Shown here: positions 55,216 through 64,000 of the stretch, piece after piece | How the letters are laid out: the number at the start of each line of letters is the position of its first letter | Position numbering within the stretch: the stretch's first letter is position 1 | Assembly (NCBI GenBank): GCA_003550325.1 | Contig: QKWP01000790.1 | Span: 149,153-213,152, forward strand | Source of the DNA: Gigaspora rosea | Lineage: Eukaryota; Glomeromycota; Glomeromycetes; Diversisporales; Gigasporaceae | DNA length: 64,000 nt | Direction of reading: 5' to 3' | Translations under genes and position numbers: made by a program | The notes under the pieces: generated by a model | Databases searched by the model: none | What the model was told of the DNA's origin: nothing | What the model saw: the letters and a program-made list of their open reading frames with translations, nothing else

Positions 55216-56295
55216 GTACAATGTATGCCCAACTATCACTGACACCGGCGTTGTATGCCATATCAAGCCCGTTTTTTTTCTTTCCTTTAAATTTTTCCTT
55301 CTTCACAAAGGACATGAAAAAAGGAAAAGTACAAACAAACAAAATAGAAAACGAATACAAAAAGAAAGTAAAAAAAAGGGAAAAAGAAAAAACAAAAGAA
55401 AAGAAAAGAAAACGACGAAAAGAAAAAACAAAAGAGAGAAGAAAAACAAATCTAGATAATAGTATAATCGAAGCCTATACTACGCTCATAAAAATTACAC
55501 AGTATTAACTAAGATCTCATTACTTTATCTAAAGTAAACCCATAAGGAAAAAACTAAACTAAGAGATTGAGATATGCCAATCAAAACTTTTCTTGAAATC
55601 CTCCATAGACGTCCGTCAATCATTGTGATACACATGAACACGTCGGCAGCTTGTGTTGTGATTTCTCATGACTTCTCGTGACTTGCGTTTCTATTTTGGG
55701 ATGGGTAAACAATATCAATCTTTTGAAAGGGGTACGCTAAAATTTCTACTTTTTGGTAAAAATTTTGTGAAAAGCCATGTGGGAGGCTAGAAAACCAACA
55801 TAGAGAGAGTGTGGGAGTTTGCAAAGTATAAAATAGTATAGAAAACCAGGAGCTTGCTTCCACTAATGCTTCTACAAGTTCTTGACATGTACTTCCAGTA
55901 TTTACCAACTACTTGTTCGATAGTTCTGTAGACTTCCACTGGGGAGCCAAAAACCCAAAGGGAGTTCTTTTTCAACTCTATTTCAGTTCTCCAAATAATC
56001 CGAAGACTCATCAAGCTTAAGACTACTAGTCCTAGTTGCTACAAGAGAAGTTTTGTGTATTATTTTCTATACTAACTAAACACTTGGTTGCAGGTCCATT
56101 TAGTAATTGTTGGTTTGAGGGATTATCGGAAAGAGTCTATGATAAGTGGACCAATTTCAAATTAGTTATTGATGTTTACAATCCTAATAAATATTTTTGT
56201 CATCATTACATCGATATTCGAGTACAGTATTTAAATTTACTTTTGATTATATTCTAGACAGAAAGAATGGTACATAATAATCTAATTATTATCTG
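55216..56295. other. Purine-rich and mixed intergenic DNA
   Basis: 55310-55450 is a GAAAAG/AAAGAAA-rich low-complexity block whose lysine-rich frames are not genes. From 55500 to 56295 nothing is recognised. Confidence 0.45.
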
Positions 56296-56362
56296 GGGTG
56301 GAGTCAATAGAAATGGGACAAATTTATTAGATAGATTTGTCCCATTTCTATTGACTTCACCC
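56296..56362. repeat. 67-bp hairpin
   Basis: GTCAATAGAAATGGGACAAA and its exact inverse are separated by 11 bases; the outer GGGTGGA and TTCACCC extend the stem with one mismatch. It may be a tiny MITE. Confidence 0.75.
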
Positions 56363-57605
56363 TATCTAATTCGTATCAATGTTAGATTTTCTAATAATTC
56401 GATAATATTTATTCTCTAAAACAATATAATGCTAGACAATGTTAGTTACATAGTTGTGGTGAATTTTTGTTTTGGATAAATTCAAAGAACAAGTTATGGT
56501 TCATATATATCAATAATATGAATTCAGTTTTCATAATGATAAATTTAATAACTATTTCAATAAATTCAAAAATAATAATATAAACAGTATAGTAGAGGGA
56601 ACAGGTTCTCGTGATTTCCAATTTATTATCAATCATTGTAATTGGGGTTTGGATCAAAACAAAATAAAAAATAAATGAATTATAGTTGATGCTATCTAAT
56701 CTGACCGAATTTTGACTTGTTAGGGCACTGCTCCATTTAAAATAAAGCAGTTGACAATATTTTCATCAAGCATAATAAATTTTAAACTATATATCATAGT
56801 TGATTTCTTATACAGTAATATAATTTTTATTGCGTAGAAAACTTACAAATTAATTTATGAAAAAAGAAGGTCTGATATTTAAATTAATATTTCAAAGTTA
56901 TTTATAATTTAATGCTTATGGTTGGTTAAATTCAAATATTATATACTATATATATATTGATAATTGCATGAAAGATTTCAATGTAAATGAAACTTTATCA
57001 ACAATGCGATACTATTTATAATACCTTTGAATATAAGATTATTATCAGAATTATTATTATTCATTTAAACTGAATATAAGATTATCAGGTTTATTATTTA
57101 TTTCACTTTAAACTGAATATGAGATTATTATTAGATTTATTATTTATTTCACTTTAAACCAGAAAACAAGAAAAGTACTTTTTATTGCTAAATCATTGTG
57201 CATTATTTCATGAGCACAGGTTTCATTTAGAAAACGATAATTTATCCTCATTAGTTGATCACTCAAACGTTTAAATTGATCAAACTTTTTTTTTGAATTA
57301 TTTAAATCACATTAGGCTTATGAAATTACTTATTTCACTTAATTATAATAACTAGCCCAATAGATTTCTGTGTTTAACATTAAGATTCTATAAAGCCATT
57401 ATCTCTTATTATTAAAATATTATAATAATTATCTATAACATTATTTTTTAAGCCTCAAGAAAAACATCATATAGACATTATTTATTGTTTTGCACTTTTA
57501 TGTTTCTATATTTGTTGGAGCATAAACTTTTTCAAGATCCCAGGATTGTCCCATACTAAAATTCTTTTAGAAGGTTGCAGATTGACGTTTTGGAAAATGG
57601 TTTAT
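56363..57605. other. AT-rich stretch without genes
   Basis: ATAAGATTATCAG/TTATTATTTATTTCACTTTAAAC-type segments repeat three times around 57000-57170. Nothing else recognised. Confidence 0.4.
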
Positions 57606-57895
57606 CTAAAGTTGCAGGTAAAACCACCAGGTGAAACTGGTGGTATTGGTGAAACTGGTGAAACTGATGATATTGATGATATTGGTGAAACTGGTAACAT
57701 TGGTACAACTGGTGATATTAGTAAAATTGTGATATTGGTAAATTGATAATATTACTAATATTACTAATATTGCCAGCTTTACCAATATCACAGTTTCACT
57801 AATACAACTAGTTTCCCCAATGTCAGCAGTTTCACCAATACCACCAGTTTCACCACTATCACCTGTATCACTAATGTAATTGGTGATTGGTAAAA
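57606..57895. repeat. GGTGAAACTGG minisatellite that folds back on itself
   Basis: The left half repeats GGTGAAACTGGTGGTATT variants in 9-base steps (GGTGAAACT, GATATTGAT). From about 57740 the same units run inverted (ACCAATATCACAGTTTCAC). The whole is a 290-bp imperfect palindrome made of minisatellite units, and the same motif makes up the array at 34490-34755. Confidence 0.78.
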
Positions 57896-58625
57896 ATTAG
57901 TGCACAATTGAAGATTAGTTTCACCTGCAATTCTAGTTGTAACATTAAAACACATAATTTAAGAATGAAAAACTGAAGGTCTACCATAATCCTGATATTG
58001 TGATTATGGAGAGGTTAGACTGTATATTGCACTTCGACTGTGTTCTACAAAATTTACTGAGACACCTATGTGGCTATTCTAATATAAAGAGTATTCATTT
58101 TTCTAAAGCTTTTCGTGAACTCCAAAAAATACTAAGAAATTTATTGAATTTAATTAATTTGATTCAACCAATCAGAATCTTTGCTAACCAACCAATAATA
58201 GTCATACTGTAGTCATAAGATTTATATATCCAGATCAGGAATATGGTGTACGACTTTACGTGAAAAGTAGTAATCTATTTTTCACGTTATTCCAAGTGCA
58301 TTTTTTTTAAAAAAATAGATATTGTACATATCGTAATAAACTTGCATAAACTAAAGTGGTAAGTTTTAAAACTTTATAATTTTTTTACAGTACTTATTAC
58401 ATTCAAATATCATGTATATAACAGAATAGACATATAACGGAATTTAATTATAAAAATTTATTATAAATCCGTTATATACAGATTTGAGCATGGTCCAGGA
58501 TTATGATGCGAGGATGGCATGTGGCAAACTGTAAATTATACAAATTATGCAAGTTTTTAGCTTAAAATATGCAGTGCTACACTACAAATTATATAAAATA
58601 TGCAAAAAATTTCGGTGCTAGTCAC
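57896..58625. other. AT-rich stretch without genes
   Basis: Two small hairpins: ACGTGAAAAGTAG..CTATTTTTCACGT near 58258-58285, and TATAACGGAATTTA..TAAATCCGTTATA near 58434-58480. No gene. Confidence 0.45.
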
Positions 58626-58778
58626 TTCACCGACAATCATTTTACTGAAAGTTCACTTAGCCGACATCATATAGGGTTAGAGTTAGCATTTTATTAGTTG
58701 CAGGAATATATTTTTAGTAAATTGTCACTTGGTGTGATGTCAGCTAAGTGAGCTATCAGTAAAATGATTGTTGGTGAA
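58626..58778. mobile_element. 153-bp inverted-repeat MITE
   Basis: TTCACCGACAATCATTTTAC and the inverse of GTAAAATGATTGTTGGTGAA continue to match over about 44 bp to GACATCA/TGATGTC, with few mismatches. No target duplication was found, so the family is unknown. Confidence 0.75.
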
Positions 58779-59375
58779 ATAACATGTATCCATTTTTAAA
58801 TATCCATTTAGCTTTTTATCTTGTATAAAATATATAGTATATGTACAGTACATAGACTAAAATTGATTAAAATTGATCAAAGAAAATTACTATAAACTGC
58901 CATATACAAGATATCAGACCCCATATGTACTAGACCCGGGTGTGAAACTCAAAATCTACAATAACCAAATATGTTTTTTTTTAAGTATTTAGACTGCCCA
59001 CTATGAATGAAAAATATGCATGCTTTTTAAATTTTCTCTTCTAATAGTACAAATGCTCCACCATATACTAGACATGGGTCTTTTATACGGCAGTTTACAG
59101 TATTTAAAGTGCTGTGATAGGTTATTTGTCCTATCTATATAGAGTTTGGAACCGGTTTTATTTTCATATGCTAACCGATCAAGACAGTTTTAACTAGTGA
59201 AAAGTACATCGGTTCCAAACCCTTCTATTTTGAGCAATTTAATTGGCCACAAACTAGTATACTCATATTATACGAATTATTATGTGAAATGGCCCAAATT
59301 ATACAACTTTATGTAATGCATAATGCGTATGCAATACAGGCCAAATTATGTGCATATTATGCCGTATTATAATCC
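58779..59375. other. Intergenic stretch with a small inverted pair
   Basis: GTTTGGAACCGGTTTT (59144) and CGGTTCCAAAC (to 59220) form the ends of a possible 77-bp MITE. No gene. Confidence 0.45.
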
Positions 59376-59870
59376 TAAACACCCTAGCAAGGATAGGGGT
59401 GGTTCTCACTCAGGCCAGTTATGCAACACAGCCGGTGCTCATCTACCTTTAGGGGAAGTATCTGCTAACCAATCCAGATAGCATACCTGCAGTAATATAC
59501 GATAGATTACTAAAAGTAGTGGGTAAAGCTTAGCTTGGTACCCACTACCACGTGGGTAATCTTAGGACACCAAGGTTTAGAAAGTAACCGTGAGGTTACG
59601 ATCGTTTAGGCAAGGCCCTTGCACTACTTGGAAATATAGGACCAGCAATATGAGAGAAGCAGGGAATATAGTAAGTAGCAGAATGACAAAATAGGGAGTA
59701 GTTCAAAAATCCACGTTATACAGAAAATAGGGTATGGAAAGTTCTAGTAGGTTTAGGTTACAGATAGTCAAGAATGTCAGAGTCTCTTGTACTTAATATA
59801 GTATAATATTGTATCACATAATATATACAAACATATACTTAATAATAAAGTCTTTGAGGCACAACCTCAN

Positions 59871-59906
<36 letters not shown>
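59376..59906 (+). mobile_element. Poly(A)-tailed retroposon, SINE-like or 5'-truncated LINE
   Basis: About 490 bp of sequence clearly less AT-rich than its surroundings ends in AATAAAGTCTTTGAGGCACA, one N (59870) and an A run of about 36. TTAGCTTGGTACCCAC (about 59536) and GAGGTTACGATCG (about 59592) loosely resemble the A and B boxes of a tRNA-derived promoter. The octamer tataatcc stands before (59368-59375) and after (59921-59928) and could be the target duplication, though it is short. No coding frame. Confidence 0.6.
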
Positions 59907-59908
<2 letters not shown>

Positions 59909-59914
59909 AAATAA

Positions 59915-60930
59915 AACTAATATAATCCATATTTAAATTACTTGAATCACTACAATAGTCTGTAAGAATTTTTATAGTAAATCACTATAGAAATCACATT
60001 TATTTTAATACAAAACTAACATAACAATATTTAAATCACTTGTATTACTATAGCTTGTAAAAACAGTAAACCAGAATATTTTACAGTAGATCAATATAAA
60101 AATCATATTCATCCACAATAGCCAGTAAGAATTTTTTATAGTAAATTGTTATCTGCTATAAAATTCATATTCATTTTAATACAAAACTAATTGTCCGGAG
60201 CATAGCGGAGGACCTAATGAGAGAGTGATAGACCAGATTTTGTATGTAATTATGTCTGTACCTATTTTTAGACTAGATAATTGTCATTATGCATACGATT
60301 AGCCAATCCTCTTTTTTAATTTTAAGTAACAACCATGTGTGTTATTTCGAGGTTTAGCCAGAATTAAACTTAATTTAGGCCAAAAATTAATAATTTTACC
60401 TTTACGTATTATTCGCGAAAATATAGTATAGAAAAAATAGTATTCCTACATAAAACACTGATCGTTCACATTTCTATACTTCGGACATCTAACAGTATCT
60501 GTTTTCTAGTATAACTATATCTAAATTACTTGTATCATCACAATAATCGATAAGAATTTTTTGTAAATCACTATAGAATTACATTTATTTCAATACAAAA
60601 ATAATATAACTATATCTAAATAACCTGTATTACTATAGCTTGTAAGTACAGTAAACCAAAATTTTTTATAGTAAATTACTATAAAAATTAGGTTCATTCT
60701 AATACAAAACTAACATAACTATAGCTAAATCACTTGTATTACTACAATAGTCTGTAAATTTTTTTACATTAAATCACTAATACAAAACTAATATAATTAC
60801 ATATATCTAAATCATTTGTATTACTATAGCTCATAAGTACAGTAAATCAGAATTTTTTACAGTAATTACTATAGAAATTAGGTTCATTTCAATATAAAAC
60901 TAATATAACTCTAAATCACTTATCACTATA
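59915..60930. repeat. Satellite with about 108-bp units
   Basis: TACAAAACTAA(T/C)ATAA recurs at about 59915, 60015, 60590, 60697, 60779 and 60888, each followed by AAAT(C/T)AC(T/C)TGTATTACTA and AGTAAAT(C/T)A(C/T)TATA. The spacing is about 108 bp, with deletions in some units. The array is split at about 60190-60500 by an inserted element. Confidence 0.75.
60190..60500. mobile_element. About 310-bp element inserted in the satellite
   Basis: It starts TGTCCGGAGCATAG and ends with the inverse of TGTCCGAAGTATAG, both within the break in the 108-bp array. The inside holds a diverged copy of the 50964-51060 unit (about 60330-60430). Exact ends and target duplication were not resolved. Confidence 0.6.
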
Positions 60931-61192
60931 GTAAGGAAGTACAAATATGCTATTATTATTGAATATTTCTATAAAGCAAACCCTTATCAGATGATCGAAT
61001 AGTAATGGAATAGCACACTGGCTACAAAGCAGCAGTGTGTCATTTTTCCATTATTCGATTATCTGATCAAGATTTGATTTATGGTTATTGTTCACTTCAT
61101 AGGGATCTCTAATTATTTTCTAAGTTCTAATTGGATATTTATAAATACTGTTTCTAATTGGACAAAATAAGCTACTACTCTTTATTAGTAAA
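60931..61192. other. Spacer with an 83-bp hairpin
   Basis: ATCAGATGATCGAATAGTAATGG (arm from 60986, given here by its core GATCGAATAG) pairs with CCATTATTCGATTATCTGAT, and CACACTG with CAGTGTG further in, spanning 60986-61068. Confidence 0.6.
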
Positions 61193-61425
61193 TTAACTCG
61201 ACAAAAATTTCATTGATCGATGATTGATTAAAAAAAATTTTTAATGATTGATCAAAAATCGATTATGTATTTTAATCGAGCATAATCGATTAAGTATATA
61301 ATTTATAAGCTCGAGCATATATAATCGATCAATTATTGGGTCAATTATTGATCGATTATCAAATTAAAAATTAGGCAGTTGTATAACCTTTATAGGCATC
61401 TTATTTCATAATTAGACTTTTCTGC
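61193..61425. mobile_element. Left-end remnant of the 38474-type hAT-like element
   Basis: It aligns with 38474-38705 from TTAGTAAATTAACTCGAC (14 of 16 end positions) through ATCGATGATTGATT, TATAAGCTCGAGCATATA and AATTAGACTT(C/T)(C/T)CTGCTTT, then stops. Only one terminus is present, so it is a truncated copy. Confidence 0.8.
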
Positions 61426-62070
61426 TTTACTATCAGTTATTTATATTTATTTTATAACATTATTTATTTCACATTTATTTTATACCTGATATCAGATATT
61501 TATTAGTATTTATTTTATATTTATTTTATATTTATTTCGTATTAATTTTATATTTATTTATATAATGCACAAAACCATTTTTAAAAATACTATATCTTAT
61601 CACAAATATCATTAATAATAAACATTTGCCTCGCAATCTAATATTAATTTAACTAACTTATCTTGTAATCTAACCCTAGCCTCCAACTAGACCCAAATAA
61701 CTATCAAAACATGATCCTAACTCTTATGCCTATTATTTAACTTTAACCTTGTCATTAAGCCCGCTCTAATGTTCTAATTCTAATTTAACCCTTACTATAA
61801 ATCTATCCATAACCCTAATCTAAACCCACTACTGCTGTAATTTGTTATTTTATACACTGCTAACGATTTACAATACTAGCAAATGGAAGACAAACACATG
61901 CCAAATATCCAAACCATTGAAATGCGGCATGAAACGATACCAACACAATATGGTACACAGAACCAACACAATGTGAACTAGTAATGCAACATGATAGAAC
62001 ACCAATGAACTGCAATATAATATAGCAATGCGACACAACACTATACTAACGAATGTGATATAGCACAGTA
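61426..62070. other. T-rich microsatellite and low-complexity DNA
   Basis: TTTATTTTATA repeats fill about 61440-61570. CTAACCC variants are scattered at 61670-61830. 61900-62070 has AACACAATGTGA and GCAACATGATA-type short repeats. No gene. Confidence 0.5.
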
Positions 62071-62385
62071 CCAGAAAGCAGGACCCCAGACATGTAGTAC
62101 AGAGATCATACATTACGCATTTCAGCAAAAACCCCAAAAATTTGAAAAGCAAAAAATCAGTTTTTGGCAATTATCTTGGCATCCAGTGGTCCAATTTGAA
62201 TGAACTTTTTTTTAAAATGAAGCTCTCAGTGAGGCGCATCTAACAAAAAAAAGTTCATTCAATTCTAAAATCTGGATCAAAAGTTATTTAAATAAATAGA
62301 TTTTGTCGTTTCAGCAAATTAGGTCAAAATCGGCCAAAATTCAGTTATGACCTATATGAGAGATGTCTGGGGTTCTACCAGAAAG
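62071..62385. mobile_element. 299-bp hAT-like MITE
   Basis: The element 62079-62377 has ends CAGGACCCCAGACAT and, inverted, TAGAACCCCAGACAT, with an exact 8-bp duplication ccagaaag (62071-62078 and 62378-62385). Its interior shares TCCAGTGGTCCAATTTGA-type sequence with the 53290-54177 foldback. Confidence 0.88.
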
Positions 62386-63222
62386 CGACATAGAACCCTA
62401 GTAAAGTGACAAAAAAAGTGCCAACAAACAACAATGACAATACGATATACAGTATATAAAAAAAAGGTTTGTTAGCAAAAAAGAAAAAATAAAAAATAAT
62501 GTAAAGCACAAGCAATAAAAAAAAAAGAAGTATACAGTCAACTCTTTCTATACCGAATTCTCGGTTCTAGCCAAAAAAAACAAAATTTGTTATATAGAAT
62601 TACTATGTATTCTTAAGAGCCGTAGCTCTTGTTATACCGAACTAATCATATCAGCCAATTTGTGGAATGGGCCTTTTTTTAGATCCCTAAATTGGAATAA
62701 ACAAATCAATTTAGATCACCAAATTATATATTATTATTAATTAAAATTATACAGTATCGTAATACATAATCTTATTTTTTTTAATTGATGCGATATCATA
62801 CACAAATAAGTTTTTTTTTTTTTTTATTACAATACTAATCCACAATTTAACATCTTTTTGTAGCATTATCTTCGATGCTAACACATTTGCTAAATCGTCG
62901 TTTACTAGAGCCATCGTTTATTGGGACCGTTGTTTTGTTGGAGTTGTTGTTTTGTTGGAGCTGTAGGGCGACTAATTGTTGAATTTGTCGTATGTTGGAG
63001 CTGTCGTTAGTTGGAGCCATCGCTTGTGGTGTCGTCGCTTTTATTGTGTCGCTATTCATAAGTGTCTTTGCACTTTTGCTATAGTTTGTTAACTTCGTTT
63101 TGTCTTTAATAACTGTTTTATTTTTCAGGGTCACATTTGCCGGTATCGTCATTTATCGTGTAATTCTTTTGCGATTAACAGCAGTTACTTGGACAATGGT
63201 TAGTGGTGAGTTTTTGATGTAA
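62386..63222. other. Mixed intergenic DNA
   Basis: TACAGTCAACTCTTTCTATA at 62534 looks like one end of a pogo-like element. Its partner end was not found. 62890-63030 is a GTTGGAGC(T/C)(G/A)T minisatellite; the 101-codon minus-strand frame across it (63152-62847) is Thr/Asn/Gln-rich and probably not a gene. Confidence 0.4.
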
Positions 63223-63376
63223 GAAGTTGACACCCGACTGAGGTTTCAGTAGACTAAAATTACACCCGCCTAAAATTGATAACTAGTGCATGCAAAACTA
63301 TTTAATTTTAGGGGCTAATTTCGGTCAAGTGCAACTTTAGCTAATTGAAGTTCATTTTCAGTCGGGTGTCAACTTC
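63223..63376. mobile_element. 154-bp inverted-repeat MITE with perfect 19-bp ends
   Basis: GAAGTTGACACCCGACTGA and its exact inverse form the ends. No target duplication was identified, so the superfamily is open. Confidence 0.78.
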
Positions 63377-64000
63377 AGCCACGAACATAAGCATTGGTTT
63401 TTGTTGGTTAACAGTAGGCTATAATAGAATTAAAGGTAGAAAGTAATTAGAATTAGCTATATTTAGATGTTAGATGGGATTAAGGTTAGGGTTGGGATTA
63501 CACGAAGTTAGTATTAGACGGAAGTGTAGTTCTAGTGATTGTATGAGGGTGAATTGAATAATGTTCGCAACTTGACAATGATTATTACATAATTCAAAAA
63601 TTTTTTTTATTAATAAAAAGTGTTGATTTTGTCATTTCGATTTACTATCTTTTTTTATCCCGGCTTGACAAAAGAGATTGCACAAGTAATTTTGTCATGG
63701 GTCCTCATTCTTGACGTCAATGATTTCTATTTTTACATTTTATACTAAAAATTTTCATGGAAATAAGAGGAAACCCAAAAAAAAAATTCATATTTTAGCA
63801 TTATATCATCATTCTTATCTAAAATGCTATGAGAATAGCAGAAATTGCCTTGCGCACTATTTCGATCATTAGTAAATTGCATCTAGGTTGACGCTTAAAA
63901 ACTCCCAAAGCGAGTCATTATTTTGATGAAAAAAAGAGGGGCAGGCCTTTTTTTTTAGAGTTGTTCTGACTATTTTAAACCCACATTTTGCATAGAAAAT
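63377..64000. other. Right-hand edge of the window, no gene
   Basis: TTAAGGTTAGGGTTGGGATTA lies near 63480 (degenerate TTAGGG-like). No coding frame or RNA gene recognised. Confidence 0.4.

Noticed and set aside
55202-55508. Two overlapping Lys/Arg-rich frames that look like a basic nuclear protein
   Set aside because: Purine-rich low-complexity DNA gives this in both frames.
61868-62170. 100-codon Cys/Leu-rich minus-strand frame
   Set aside because: It starts inside the hAT-like MITE at 62079-62377 and runs through short repeats, so it cannot be an old gene.
62847-63152. 101-codon minus-strand frame rich in Thr, Asn and Gln
   Set aside because: About half of it is the GCTCCAAC-type minisatellite; no domain is recognised. 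It was kept only as a remark.

Overview
The window is AT-rich eukaryotic DNA with few genes. It has short GT-AG introns, a dense load of transposable elements, APE-type non-LTR retrotransposons, a MULE transposase with a FAR1-type N-terminus, and many hAT-like and Harbinger-like miniature elements. Together these fit an arbuscular mycorrhizal fungus (Glomeromycotina, Rhizophagus-like). That assignment rests on recalled family resemblance and was not checked by a search.

Only two host genes can be supported, and both can be modelled exon by exon. The first is a 6-exon, 400-residue protein with a C-terminal PB1 domain (29339-31010, +). The second is a 12-exon, 516-residue orthologue of the tRNA m2G10 methyltransferase catalytic subunit Trm11 (47866-50323, +), with DPFVGTG and DPPY motifs; the DPPY codons are split by an intron.

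Layout: 1-2548, low-complexity DNA and minisatellites; 2549-5124, a dead MULE/FAR1-like transposase; 5425-13418, a full-length LINE (copy 1, +) flanked by a perfect 16-bp target-site duplication (TSD) and carrying a 300-bp MITE in ORF1; 13435-19800, repeats and seven TSD-supported miniature elements; about 19868-27850, a second LINE of the same family (copy 2, -) carrying a 478-bp hAT-like MITE in ORF1; 29339-31010, the PB1 gene; 33169-36803, a pogo-like MITE split by a 3.4-kb hAT-like element that itself holds a Harbinger-like MITE and minisatellites; 36806-37880, a dyad-symmetric satellite; 38474-41779, a three-level nest of inverted-repeat elements plus an adjacent element sharing its TSD; 42700-45861, three related hAT-like MITEs, two of them nested; 47866-50323, TRM11; 50324-64000, repeats, a Harbinger-like foldback, a poly(A)-tailed retroposon, a 108-bp satellite and further MITEs.

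The most informative signal is the LINE family. Comparing its two diverged copies shows four shared features: (i) an ORF1 protein built from at least five or six degenerate repeats of an FPI...LR..Y.F..IP unit; (ii) a conserved ATGA overlap between the ORF1 stop and the ORF2 start; (iii) an APE-RT-CCHC ORF2 with a YMDD active site; (iv) a conserved 3'-terminal stem-loop just before the poly(A) tail. Many mobile-element calls here rest on exact TSDs joined to inverted termini, which are visible directly in the sequence.
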